Below are positions 28,150 to 37,001 of a stretch of DNA of 56,411 bases, in pieces. A model generated the notes under the pieces. That model did no database searches. It was not told where the DNA came from and worked only from the letters and a program-made list of their open reading frames with translations. The position numbers were made by a program, and so were the translations under genes. Numbering within the stretch: position 1 is the first letter of the stretch; each line of letters begins with the position of its first letter. Source of the DNA: CAVPJC01 sp963705155 (GTDB taxonomy: Bacteria; Chloroflexota; Anaerolineae; Anaerolineales; UBA4823); contig CAVPJC010000009.1 in the NCBI GenBank assembly GCA_963705155.1, forward strand, positions 1 to 56,411, given 5' to 3'.

Positions 28150-28644
28150 TTACTGAGGGTGAATCTGCCCGCGGGCTTCTCCGGCAGGGTTCAGGGCGGT
28201 GTGGACGTTTACATAGAGCATACCATCATCCAACCAGCTGAAGAAATCTTGCGGCGAAACGCCAGCCTGATTCAGTGTGGAAGAAGTGATGCTTCCCGAG
28301 ATACTCATCGTGTTGGTGTTTGAATCGAATGTACAGCCACCACCTGAACACAAGGTGATGATTACAGGGCCGTTTTCACTTGTGCTTGCGGGGCCGTGAA
28401 TATGTGCCGCAGTGGGAGCGCCGGAAAGATTGAAGACGATCAGGTTGAAATTCACCTTTCTCCCATCGATGCTGGTGGCAAAAACAGCAGAACCAGCTGC
28501 CCGGGAACCGACGACCTCGTGCAGCTCGGCGCCGGTGGTCAGCTTGGCAGTCCAGATCTTTTTATTGGCAAGCGCTGTCACCGGGAGCGCCATTACCAGC
28601 GCCACAATGATCGCGTAAATAAACAGTTTATTTTTAGTGGACAT
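28150..28644 (-). CDS. secreted CHRD-domain protein
   Basis: 164 aa with a signal peptide (residues 1-26, KLFIYAIIVALVMALPVTALA, cleavage probably after ALA) and a single CHRD (chordin-like) domain: WTAKLTTGAELHEV, AHIHGPAS and LYVNVHTALNPAGEARGQIHPQ. Two Cys lie close together (CSGGGC). CHRD domains in bacteria are found in exported proteins of mostly unknown function. The ATG at 28644 follows AAGGAGG; an ATG six codons upstream has no ribosome site. It is a monocistronic unit with its own promoter and terminator. Confidence 0.9.
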   Translation of the reverse strand: MSTKNKLFIYAIIVALVMALPVTALANKKIWTAKLTTGAELHEVVGSRAAGSAVFATSIDGRKVNFNLIVFNLSGAPTAAHIHGPASTSENGPVIITLCSGGGCTFDSNTNTMSISGSITSSTLNQAGVSPQDFFSWLDDGMLYVNVHTALNPAGEARGQIHPQ

Positions 28645-28694
28645 ACGAACCTCCTTGGGCAAAATCGGATATTACTGACGATAGTATAACGAGT

Positions 28695-28723
28695 ATATTA
28701 CATCCGGCAATGGTAAAAGTCAA
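28695..28723 (-). promoter_or_regulatory. promoter of the CHRD gene
   Basis: On the minus strand TTGACT (28723-28718), a 17-base spacer and TAATAT (28700-28695). The start near 28688 gives a short leader of about 44 bases. Confidence 0.6.
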
Positions 28724-28880
28724 TCGATATTTCAAACTGTCAACGATTCGTCAGAAATCAGACCAAATATATCCATTTTTATTAACTAATCGACGTGTTG
28801 ACTCCAACCCGGCTTTATACTACACTCAAGGCAAAACCCAACCGCTCTTCAAGCAGAGACTCCCGAGTTAAAGGCAAGCC

Positions 28881-29914
28881 ATGCAAAACGAAATCACACA
28901 ACAAGGTACTTTGTTGGATACGCGCGGCCGGCCGGCAGTTCCGGGCTGGTCTCGCCAACCGCTGCTCGATTGCAATCTGGAAGAGGCCAGCTTTTATGCG
29001 TTTCGCCCACTGCAGCGCTTTCGCATGAAGCGCTGGGACTATTATGCCGTGTTCACACCACGCCGTTTTTTCTCGGCGACCATTGCAGACCTGGGCTACG
29101 CCGGGAATATTTTTGTTTACACATTGGATTTTGAGAGCGGCGAGCTTCACGAGGAAGGGCTGGTTATCCCCCTGGCGCGCGGGTCAGCCTGCCGCGCAAC
29201 AGCACAGAGGGTGATGCTCACTTTCAAGATAACAAGGCTCGTCTGGATTTTCGCCTGACCAATCGTGGGCGAGAAATTTCGGTATCCTGGCCGGGATTTC
29301 ACGACGGACGCGGCATCCAGGCCGAGATCATCCTGGGGGAGCTGCCCGGGCACGAATCGATGACGCTGGTGATCCCCATCGGAAGCCGCCGGTTTTACTA
29401 TAACCGGAAGATCAACTGTCTGCCGGCGGAGGGCTTCATTCAGTACGGCAGTCTGCGTGAAGATCTACAACCTTCCAACTGCAGCGGTTCTCTGGATTGG
29501 GGGCGCGGCGTGTGGGAATATCGCAGTTTCTGGAACTGGGCGAGCGCTTCCGGTTTTTTGCCAGATGGCCGCGCCATTGGGTTAAATATGGGCTGCGGTT
29601 TCGGAGATACCTCTGCTGCCACGGAGAACTGCCTGGTGCTGGATGGCCGCATTCACAAATTGGATCAGGTGCGTTTCGATTACAACCCGAGCGACTATTC
29701 GAAACCCTGGAAATTTAGCGATAACCAGGGGCGGCTGGCATTGGAATTTACGCCTTTCAAGGATCGCACGGCGCGCACCAACCTGGGAGTGATCTTCAGC
29801 CAGGTGCACCAGATGTTTGGCCGTTACTCGGGCCAGGTGACCGCCGATGACGGGAGGGTAATCCAGATTGCCGGTTTGATCGGCTTTGCCGAGGAACACC
29901 AGGCGCGCTGGTGA
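28881..29914 (+). CDS. DUF2804-like protein, frameshifted
   Basis: About 344 codons. The N-terminal half (DTRGRPAVPGWSRQPLLDCNLEEASFYAF; MKRWDYYAVF) and C-terminal half (LGELPGHESMTLVIPIG; FYYNRKINCLPAEGFI; LDWGRGVWEYRSFWNWASASG; IGLNMGCGFGDTSAATEN) together have the pattern of DUF2804, a family without assigned function and with similarity to lipocalin-like or hydroxyneurosporene-synthase-like folds. One frameshift near 29200 divides it. The ATG at 28881 follows AAAGGC. No signal peptide is seen, so it is likely cytoplasmic. Neighbours do not indicate a role. Confidence 0.72.
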
Positions 29915-29925
29915 GCGGGTAACCC

Positions 29926-30649
29926 TTAGAATTGTCCGCCCAGAACCTTGTTGCCGGTGGGGCCGGGACTGCCTCCGGTGGGTTCGATGGTCACCCCGAA
30001 GGCCTGGTAGTTCTTCAACGGTTCAGGTGAGCTGATCCACAGGGCGCCATATCCGAATTTATCCACAGAAAAGACACCACCACTGGCGCGGGAGCCGTCA
30101 CGGATGAGCCACACCTGGTATTGGTGCTCCCCATCCAAAACCGGCAGCCCATCCACCACCAGGGTGCCGTGGTCACCATCTTTGCTGATGACCAGCGTGC
30201 CGATGGCGTCCGGCGAGAACTGGCTGCCGGTCAGAGCCAGTGTCATCAACCCGCCCGAGCGGGTATTTTCGATGGTATTGATACGCCGGGAGAGGTAGAG
30301 ATTATTGATCCCCAGCAGAAGAACAAGCACCAGGCTGGCCGCACCCCAGATGGGTGAAGCGCCGCGCAGGAAATTATTGAGTTCTTCCCAGGACAGGCTG
30401 GCGGGGGCTGCTTGAGGGCGCCCGGCTCTCCCGGGCGCGCTGCAAGATGCGCGCCTTCAACTGCGCGGGCGGTTCGCTCAGCGCAACCGCGCCGGAAAGC
30501 TCATCGACCAACTGCTGGTAATCCAACAGTTCAGTGCGGCATTCTGCACAGACTGCAATATGCTCTGCTACCAGGATTTCATCGCTTTCATCCAGGCATC
30601 CCAGCGCATAGGATGAAATCAGATCAAGTACATGTTCTTCGCCTACCAT
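29926..30649 (-). CDS. anti-sigma factor (zinc-binding, RskA-type C-domain), frameshifted
   Basis: Membrane-anchored anti-sigma factor, about 240 codons. Residues 1-90 are a ZAS-type domain with the zinc motif HIAVCAEC (H-x3-C-x2-C) after SYALGCLDESDE. After a frameshift near 30400 the protein continues LSWEELNNFLRGA, one membrane helix (AASLVLVLLLGINNLYL), and a C-terminal RskA domain (TLVISKDGDHGTLVVDGLP; YQVWLIRDGSRASGGVF). Release of the ECF sigma factor would follow membrane or envelope signals. It follows the sigma gene by 46 bases on the same strand. Confidence 0.88.
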
Positions 30650-30695
30650 CTCATTTACCTCTAATGTATCATACGCAGCAGCACTGATATCAGAT

Positions 30696-31274
30696 TTATT
30701 CTGATAGAGGCTCTATATCCTGAAGCAGCTGGCGCAGCTTTTGCATTGCCAGGCGAATACGAGTTTTAACCGTACCCAGCGGCTCGTGCAATATTTCAGC
30801 AATTTCGCTGTGTGAATAACCCTGGAAGAAGGCATAAGCCAGCACCACGCGCTGCTCTGGCGGCAATTTTGCCAGAGCCTGCTGCACCTCCTGCCTGTGC
30901 TGTAGATTGGCTACCTCGGCTTCCACATTTGTACCATCGGGCAGATCCGGCGAACCGTCTGCAGCCCAGTCGGCGCGGTTGCCTTCAGGGCGGATTTTAC
31001 GGCGGCGGAACATATCGATGGCGCGGTTGCGTGTGATCCTGGTTAACCAGGTGGCAACCTTACCCTGGTCAACCCGGTAAGTATCGGCCTTCTCCCATAC
31101 ACGCATGAACACATCTTGCGTGATTTCTTCGGCAACCGCGGGGTCATTTACCGCCCGCAAGGCCAGGCTGTAAACCAGCCGGCCATAACGGTCGTAAATT
31201 TCACCCAGGGCGTTTTCATTCGCCCGGGCGATCAGCCGCAGGAGTGTCTCATCGTCAAATTTTTTATAATCCAC
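30696..31274 (-). CDS. ECF RNA polymerase sigma factor
   Basis: 192 aa ECF sigma factor of the SigK/SigL-like group that pairs with RskA-type anti-sigma factors. Region 2: LRLIARANENALGEIYDRY, AEEITQDVFMRVWEKADTY, VATWLTRITRNRAIDMFRRR. Region 4: LPPEQRVVLAYAFFQGYSHSEIAEILHEPLGTVKTRI (helix-turn-helix). The ATG at 31274 lies before an apparent leader that contains a TATAAT on the minus strand at 31315-31310. Targets are not known; its own operon is the usual first target in this class. Confidence 0.93.
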   Translation of the reverse strand: MDYKKFDDETLLRLIARANENALGEIYDRYGRLVYSLALRAVNDPAVAEEITQDVFMRVWEKADTYRVDQGKVATWLTRITRNRAIDMFRRRKIRPEGNRADWAADGSPDLPDGTNVEAEVANLQHRQEVQQALAKLPPEQRVVLAYAFFQGYSHSEIAEILHEPLGTVKTRIRLAMQKLRQLLQDIEPLSE

Positions 31275-31309
31275 GCCGGTCCCTGGAGTTGTAGGTGATT
31301 TTCTCTCCG

Positions 31310-31315
31310 ATTATA
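31310..31315 (-). promoter_or_regulatory. -10 element ahead of the sigma factor gene
   Basis: TATAAT on the minus strand, 36 bases from the sigma-factor ATG. No consensus -35 lies 17 bases upstream. An ECF-dependent promoter may also be here, but I cannot define it. Confidence 0.3.
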
Positions 31316-31404
31316 ACCGCTTGGGCTGGCTCCAGCCTTGTTTTCATAGGCCCTTACTGCTCCATTCCGGCCTGCACATTCGGGTGAATCTAGGCAGAAA
31401 TGGG

Positions 31405-31410
31405 TATAAT
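31405..31410 (+). promoter_or_regulatory. -10 element ahead of the repair operon
   Basis: Exact TATAAT about 45 bases before the adenosine-specific kinase ATG; the -35 region is not consensus. It is the best promoter candidate for the eight-gene operon 31455-43056. Confidence 0.4.
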
Positions 31411-31454
31411 GAATAAATTCCGTTTCAGATCCTATTCAGACCAGGAGATGGCCC

Positions 31455-31940
31455 ATGCACCTCACAACTGTGGCGATTGAAAAACCGGAAGACATCAACT
31501 TCATTCTCGGCCAGTCTCATTTCATTAAAACAGTGGAAGATATTCATGAAGCCCTGGTGGGAGCCGTGCCGGGGATCAAGTTCGGCCTGGCTTTTTGCGA
31601 GGCCTCCGGTAAGTGCCTGGTGCGCTGGAGTGGCAGCGACCCGGCGATGATTGACCTGGCGCAGAAGAATGCCATCAAGATCGGTGCAGGTCACAGTTTT
31701 ATCCTGTTCCTGGGCGATGGATTTTATCCCGTCAACGTGCTCAACGCGGTGCGCAACGTGCCTGAGGTCTGCCGCATCTTTTGCGCCACGGCCAATCCAA
31801 CAGAGGTCATCGTGGCTGAAACCGCCCAGGGGCGCGGCATCCTGGGAGTGGTGGATGGCTCGTCACCGGCGGGCATCGAGGGCGAAGAGGAGATCGCCTG
31901 GCGCAAGGGCTTCCTGCGCATGATTGGCTACAAGCAGTAA
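31455..31940 (+). CDS. adenosine-specific kinase (DUF355 family)
   Basis: 161 aa, full length for the small adenosine-specific kinase family, first defined in archaea. Conserved stretches: FILGQSHFIKTVEDIHEALV, GIKFGLAFCEASGKCLVRWSG, GAGHSFILFLGDGFYPVNVLNA, VCRIFCATANPTEVIVAET and GRGILGVVDG. Structures of this family bind adenosine/AMP and it is proposed to phosphorylate adenosine, though physiology is thin. AGGAG lies upstream of the ATG. It begins the co-directional operon with the membrane phosphohydrolase, with a 7-base gap, but has no clear tie to DNA repair. Confidence 0.85.
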   Translation: MHLTTVAIEKPEDINFILGQSHFIKTVEDIHEALVGAVPGIKFGLAFCEASGKCLVRWSGSDPAMIDLAQKNAIKIGAGHSFILFLGDGFYPVNVLNAVRNVPEVCRIFCATANPTEVIVAETAQGRGILGVVDGSSPAGIEGEEEIAWRKGFLRMIGYKQ

Positions 31941-31947
31941 TTGGGGC

Positions 31948-33945
31948 ATGATGAACAAATCCAGAGCAGCGGCCAATCCCTGGATCCTGGAGGTCTTGTT
32001 CTTCTGGACCTTCTTTCTCACCTTCTTTCAACTGATCTCCGACTTTGTTGAAGCCATCTATGCTTTTGGCCTTTTGGGGACCAGCATTCCTCCAGAGATT
32101 GCCAGCGTGCTGTTTTTCTTCTCCCCGCTGGTGCTGCTTTTCTTGAGGAATGGGATCACGGGGAAGCCGCTGGCTGTCACCGGCACTATGATGCTGGTTG
32201 CCCGGCTGGCCGAACCGCTGCTCGATACGCGCGGGCGGATGCTTGTTGCCGGTCTGGGAGTGAGCTGCTGGCTGCTCTTTTTGCCCGGCCTGCTTGCGGC
32301 GTCTGGGGAAGATCAGAAGCGCCGCCCGGCGGCGCTGGCTGCCGGCTTGTATCTGGCGGCAGCCTCATTGAACCTGTTCAAAGCGCTCAACTCGGGTCTG
32401 GACCTGACCATATACGGAGTCTCTCAGGCGCTCGCCTGGCCGCTGGCGCTGTTTGCACTCTGGTATATCTGGCGGCGTTTGGGAAACACCCATGATGAAG
32501 CTGACCATGAGACCACCCGCCCACCGGCCAGCTTGATGGGTGTTGTCGTTATGTGCATGGGTTTAGCGGCTGTTTTGGTGCTCTATTATTTTGCCTTCGC
32601 CAGTTTAAATATCATCGTACGCTGGGCAGGTCTGAAGGACGATATTTCCTACCTCATCTACCTCCTGGTTGGGACGATCCACCTGGCTGGCTATTTATTC
32701 CTGGTGTGGAAACCCGCCCTGACGCTCAACCGTGCTCCGGCAGTGTGGAGCGCGAACCTGGTCTTTGTCGCTGCCCTGGTCATAACCATCCTTTCGCGGC
32801 AGATTACCTTCCCGGGAGATGCAGGCGCTTATCCAATCTACGAACTTCCGGCGCCGGCCTGGGGATGGGCCGGGTTGGCTGTCATGCTGATATTTTCACC
32901 CGTCTTGCTGGTGGATTTTTATCTATTTTCCCGCAGCCTGATCCAGGCGAGGCCCGCGCCAAAAGCCCTGGGCGCTGGTTTTTCTTTTGCCGCACTGTTT
33001 ATCCTGGTGATGATTTTTGCCCATGTATTCACCACGGTTTATGATTACATCCCTGTAGTTGGGCCGTTTTTCCGCGACCGCTTCTGGCTGGTGTATCTGA
33101 TGGGCGGCGCCGGCTTGATCCTGCCGCTTCTATTCTTAAATCGTGCTGGTATATCGCCGGTTGGGTTCAGAATGTCGTGGGGGGTTGCCGTGGCGATCCT
33201 GGCTCCCGCCGTCCTATCTACCATCGGAGCCGGGCTTTCCAGCCAGCGGCTGGCCCTCACTTCTACTGAGCGATCTTCCATCAAGGTATTCACCTACAAC
33301 ATCCAGCAGGGATATGGCGAAACGGGCCAACGCAGTTTCAATGAACAACTGGCTGTGCTGCAGGCTGCCGATGCGGATTTGATCGGACTTCAGGAAAGCG
33401 ATACCAACCGTATCGCCGGGGGCAACGCTGATCTGGTGCGCTATTTCGCCGACAACCTGAAGATGTACTCGTATTATGGGCCTGGCCCGGTAGTGGGCAC
33501 CTTTGGCATTGCCCTGCTCTCACGCTACCCCATCCAGAAACCGGTGAGTTTCTTTATGTACAGCCAGGGTGAGCAAACGGCTGCCATCTGGGCTGAGGTC
33601 CTGGTGGGGGGCAGAGCCTTCAATATCTTCGTCACCCACCTGGGCAACGGCGGCCCGTTGGTGCAGCAGGAGCAATTCCTCCAGGTGGCATCAGGCAAAA
33701 GCAATATCATCGCCATGGGAGATTTCAACTTTAAGCCGGACACAGATCAATACCGGCTGACCAGAAGCTCACTGGAAGATGCCTGGATGCTCAAATGGCC
33801 CGAGGGCATCGACGATCAGGGGCTGCACCCTGTAGATCGGATTGACCACGTCTTCCTTTCACCGGGCTTGGAGGCGCTGGATGCACAGTACCTGACCGGC
33901 CCGGCGAGCGACCATCCTGCAGTTCTGGTTGAGGTGGGATGGTGA
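31948..33945 (+). CDS. membrane-anchored endonuclease/exonuclease/phosphatase (EEP) protein
   Basis: 665 aa. Residues 1 to about 430 are strongly hydrophobic with about ten or more membrane helices. From about residue 440 a complete EEP domain follows: VFTYNIQQGYGE (Asn), LIGLQESD (Glu), GIALLSRYPI, IFVTHLGNGG (His), IIAMGDFNFKPD (Asp/Asn) and the terminal GPASDHPAVLVEV (Asp-His pair), with DRIDHVFLSPGL before it. All catalytic residues are present. EEP enzymes cut phosphodiesters in nucleic acids, phospholipids or inositol phosphates; a membrane-tethered copy more likely acts on lipids or outside the cell. The ATG is at 31948 or 31951. It overlaps the nucleotidyltransferase start by 7 bases. 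Confidence 0.87.
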   Translation: MMNKSRAAANPWILEVLFFWTFFLTFFQLISDFVEAIYAFGLLGTSIPPEIASVLFFFSPLVLLFLRNGITGKPLAVTGTMMLVARLAEPLLDTRGRMLVAGLGVSCWLLFLPGLLAASGEDQKRRPAALAAGLYLAAASLNLFKALNSGLDLTIYGVSQALAWPLALFALWYIWRRLGNTHDEADHETTRPPASLMGVVVMCMGLAAVLVLYYFAFASLNIIVRWAGLKDDISYLIYLLVGTIHLAGYLFLVWKPALTLNRAPAVWSANLVFVAALVITILSRQITFPGDAGAYPIYELPAPAWGWAGLAVMLIFSPVLLVDFYLFSRSLIQARPAPKALGAGFSFAALFILVMIFAHVFTTVYDYIPVVGPFFRDRFWLVYLMGGAGLILPLLFLNRAGISPVGFRMSWGVAVAILAPAVLSTIGAGLSSQRLALTSTERSSIKVFTYNIQQGYGETGQRSFNEQLAVLQAADADLIGLQESDTNRIAGGNADLVRYFADNLKMYSYYGPGPVVGTFGIALLSRYPIQKPVSFFMYSQGEQTAAIWAEVLVGGRAFNIFVTHLGNGGPLVQQEQFLQVASGKSNIIAMGDFNFKPDTDQYRLTRSSLEDAWMLKWPEGIDDQGLHPVDRIDHVFLSPGLEALDAQYLTGPASDHPAVLVEVGW

Positions 33946-34857
33946 CAGATATCGAGGCTGCGTATACAGCCCTGGAAAACAATATTCGCACCTGGGCTTT
34001 GGAACGCGCCGAAGTGCAGGCGGTGATCGTGGTGGGTTCGCGGGCGCGCAAGAGTCACTCCGCCGATGCATTTTCGGATCTCGACCTGATCTTGTACGTG
34101 GACGAGGTCTCATCCCTTGCTCAAGACGACCAATGGCTGGCGCAGTTTGGCGAGGTGTGGGCTGCCAGCTTGGACCCGGCTGGCGCAGGATCAGCTGAGT
34201 GGCTGGTGCTGTATGCCGGCGGCCTCAAGGCGGATTTTTATCTCTCACCTCTCCGAAGACCTCAAGGCGGCCTGCTCAGCCTGGAGCAAATCCTGACAGA
34301 CACGCCGCATGAAGAGGTGCTGAGGCGTGGTCTGCGTGTCCTGGTGGATAAAACCGCTTCGCAAGGCGTCGATTTTTTTTCGAACTCCTCGCCAGCAGCC
34401 GGCGGCGCACCCGACGCAGCGCGACTTTGAGGCTTTGATCCAGCGGTTCCTGGTGCAGGCAGCTCGGGCAGCCAAGCTGGTGCGGCGCGGCGACCTGTGG
34501 CGGGCCAAGATGGCGGTGGATGGTGAACTTAAGGCCAGCCTGCTGACCATGCTGGAATGGCACGCCCGCGCCAGCCATAAACCCGGGGAAGATACCTGGT
34601 ATGGAGGCCGCTATCTTATGGAATGGGCCGACCGGCGCGCCCTGCAAGAGCTGCCCGGCACATTTGCGGCCTTCGATCAAGACGACCTGTGGCGCGCCCT
34701 GCTGGCTACGCTGGAGCTGTTCCAGTGGCTGGCAGAGGAAACGGCTAAAAAATCAGGGCACCACTATCCACAAACTGCATACAAGGTTACCCAGTGGATC
34801 AAAGACGGCTTCGTCGAGGCAGTCTCCGGGCAAAGCGAGCGGCACAATGACCCTTAA
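33939..34857 (+). CDS. nucleotidyltransferase of the AadK/aminoglycoside 6-adenylyltransferase type, frameshifted
   Basis: About 305 codons. The N-terminal nucleotidyltransferase core has VVGSRARKSHSADAFSDLDLIL (GS motif and metal-binding D-x-D), followed by EWLVLYAGGLKADFYLSP with the third acidic residue. The C-terminal helical domain (FLVQAARAAKLVRRGDLWRAKM; LLTMLEWHARA; QWIKDGFVEAV) matches the adenylyltransferase helical domain. A frameshift near 34375, in an eight-T run, divides them. Known relatives adenylate streptomycin, but the gene is embedded in a repair operon and overlaps both neighbours, so a housekeeping role is more likely than resistance. It overlaps the helicase-like gene by 11 bases. 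Confidence 0.78.
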
Positions 34858-36970
34858 GCGTCTGTCTCCAGCTCAGTTGGACCTGGTTGAGCAACCGCTG
34901 GATGCCCGCATCTTTCTGGAAGGACCGGCGGGCTGCGGCAAGACCAGCGCCGGTGTGGAGCGCCTGCTGCACCTGATGCAGCAGGGCGTGCCGGGCAGCA
35001 GTATCTTGCTGCTGGCGCCGCAGCGCACGCTGGCTGCCCCCTACGTGGAAGCCCTGCACCTGCCCGGCGTGGTGGCGGGCGGCATGGTGACGGTGCTCAC
35101 GGTGGGCGGCCTGGCCCGCCGCATGGTGGAGCTTTTCTGGCCGTTGGCGGCGGAAGCTGCCGGTTTTTCACATCCCGACGAACCCCCGGTCTTCCTGACC
35201 CTGGAAACCGCCCAGTATTACATGGCTCACCTGGTGCGCCCGCTGCTCGATGAAGGCTACTTTGATTCGATCACGGTCGAACGCAACCGGTTGTACAGCC
35301 AGATCATCGACAACCTCAACAAGGCTGCCGTGGTGGGTTTCCCGCACAGCGAGATTGGGGCGCGCCTGAAGGCAGCGTACGTGGGCAGCCCGGCCCAGGC
35401 GCGGGTGTACGATGACGCCCAGGCCTGCGCCAACCGCTTCCGCGCATACTGCCTGGAACACAACCTGCTCGATTTTTCACTCCAGGTCGAAGTCTTCCGC
35501 CGCCAATTGTGGCAAGTGCCGCTCTGCCGCCAGCACCTGCTGGAAAGTTTCCGGCACATTATTTTTGAAAACATTGAAGAAGACACACCCGTGGCTCACG
35601 ACCTGCTGGCAGAATGGCTGCCGCAGCTTGATTCGGCCTTGCTGATCTATGACCAACAGGCCGGCTACCGCCGCTTCCTGGGAGCCGATCCAGAAAATGC
35701 CCTCAGCCTGCGGAATTTGTGCACCCACCAGGCGCTCTTCGATCAATCGTTTGTGGATTCGCCCGGCGTCCACGCTCTCGGTGAGGGCCTGAGGCGCGTG
35801 CTCCGCGGCAAAGACCTGCCCCCCGCTGTGCTTCCCGAGCTAAAACCTGCTAATCCTCCAGATCTGGCGTTGAGCTATCCCAACGAAATCCGTTTTTATC
35901 CGCAAATGATGGACTGGGCTGCCGGGCAGATTGCCGCCCTGGTAAATGAAGAGGGCACGCCGCCCGGTCAGATCGCGGTGCTGGCGCCGTTCCTGTCGGA
36001 TGCGCTGCGATTTTCGTTGGCCAGCCGCCTGCAAGAGCTGGGCATACCCGCCCGCTCACACCGGCCTTCGCGATCCTTGCGCGATGAGCCCGCTGCCCTG
36101 TGCCTGCTCACCCTGGCGCGCCTGGCGCACCCCAATTGGGGCGACCCGCCCGCCCGTTTCGATGTGGCCTACGCCCTGCTGCAAAGCGTGGAAGGATTGG
36201 ACCTGGTGCGCGCCCAACTGCTGGCAGAAATCGTTTACCGCACCCGCCAGGGCCAAGGGGTGCTGCTGCCCTTTGACCAGATCCTGCCCGAGGTGCAGGA
36301 GCGCATCACCTACCGGATGGGCATGCGCTATGAAACCCTGCGCCTGTGGCTGCAGGAGTACCGGGATGGACCGCAGGAGGAGCTGGATATTTTTCTCAGC
36401 CGCCTGTTCGGCGAGGTGCTGTCTCAACCCGGTTTTGGTTTCCATGCCAGCTTTTCTGCCGGCGCGGTGACCGCCAACCTGGTCGAATCCATTCAGAAAT
36501 TCCGCTGGGCAACGGACCGCATCCTGCAGGCAGATGGAACTCCGGTGGGCAGGGAGTATCTGCTCATGGTGGAAGATGGGGTCATCGCTGCTCAATACAT
36601 CCGCAGCTGGCAGGAGCAGCCCCAGGAGGCGGTCTTTCTGGCGCCGGCTTATACTTTCCTGATGGGCAACCGCCCGGTGGATTACCAGTTCTGGCTGGAC
36701 GTGGGCAGCCAGGGTTGGTTTGAACGCCTTTACCAGCCGCTCACGCATCCCTATGTGCTCAGCCGCGCCTGGCCTGCCGGCCGCACCTGGAATGAGCTGG
36801 ACGAGGCCGAAACCGGCGGCGATGCACTTTACCGCCTGGCGCTTGGGTTGGTGCGCCGCTGCCGCCGCGGTGTCTTCCTGGGGATCAGCCAGCTGGGTGA
36901 GCAGGGCTACGAACAACGCGGCCCTTTGCTGCGCGCCTTGCACCGCATGCTGGTGGAGAGGTCAGCGTGA
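34847..36970 (+). CDS. AddB/RecC-like inactive superfamily I helicase subunit
   Basis: 707 aa. Near residue 23 it has a proper Walker A, FLEGPAGCGKTSAG, then motif Ia-like ILLLAPQRTLAAPYVEAL. Where SF1 helicases have motif II (VDEFQD), it reads IIFENIEEDTPVAHDLL, so the catalytic Asp-Glu pair is lost. The motif III position reads IYDQQAGYRRFLGAD rather than GDpxQsIY, and there is no clear motif VI (LVRRCRRGVFLGIS). The C-terminal part follows AddB-like order but without the C-terminal nuclease. It could be a non-catalytic or scanning partner of the next gene's helicase. ATG at 34847 overlaps the preceding gene; 31 bases separate it from the next. Confidence 0.7.
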   Translation: MTLKRLSPAQLDLVEQPLDARIFLEGPAGCGKTSAGVERLLHLMQQGVPGSSILLLAPQRTLAAPYVEALHLPGVVAGGMVTVLTVGGLARRMVELFWPLAAEAAGFSHPDEPPVFLTLETAQYYMAHLVRPLLDEGYFDSITVERNRLYSQIIDNLNKAAVVGFPHSEIGARLKAAYVGSPAQARVYDDAQACANRFRAYCLEHNLLDFSLQVEVFRRQLWQVPLCRQHLLESFRHIIFENIEEDTPVAHDLLAEWLPQLDSALLIYDQQAGYRRFLGADPENALSLRNLCTHQALFDQSFVDSPGVHALGEGLRRVLRGKDLPPAVLPELKPANPPDLALSYPNEIRFYPQMMDWAAGQIAALVNEEGTPPGQIAVLAPFLSDALRFSLASRLQELGIPARSHRPSRSLRDEPAALCLLTLARLAHPNWGDPPARFDVAYALLQSVEGLDLVRAQLLAEIVYRTRQGQGVLLPFDQILPEVQERITYRMGMRYETLRLWLQEYRDGPQEELDIFLSRLFGEVLSQPGFGFHASFSAGAVTANLVESIQKFRWATDRILQADGTPVGREYLLMVEDGVIAAQYIRSWQEQPQEAVFLAPAYTFLMGNRPVDYQFWLDVGSQGWFERLYQPLTHPYVLSRAWPAGRTWNELDEAETGGDALYRLALGLVRRCRRGVFLGISQLGEQGYEQRGPLLRALHRMLVERSA

Positions 36971-37001
36971 CACACTCAATCTTTTTAACCAGGCCCAGAC
37001 A

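Noticed and set aside
33939..34857. Aminoglycoside resistance gene
   Set aside because: The fold fits, but the gene is tightly embedded in a chromosomal operon with no sign of mobility nearby.
36056..36943. Open frame of 295 codons on the minus strand
   Set aside because: It lies wholly antisense to the AddB-like gene, whose motifs are clear; high-GC sequence often gives long antisense frames, and the translation has no recognisable domain.
36720..37001. Extended N-terminus for the UvrD-type helicase
   Set aside because: It runs through the preceding gene in another frame and adds no helicase sequence; the ATG at 37002 gives a normal distance to Walker A.
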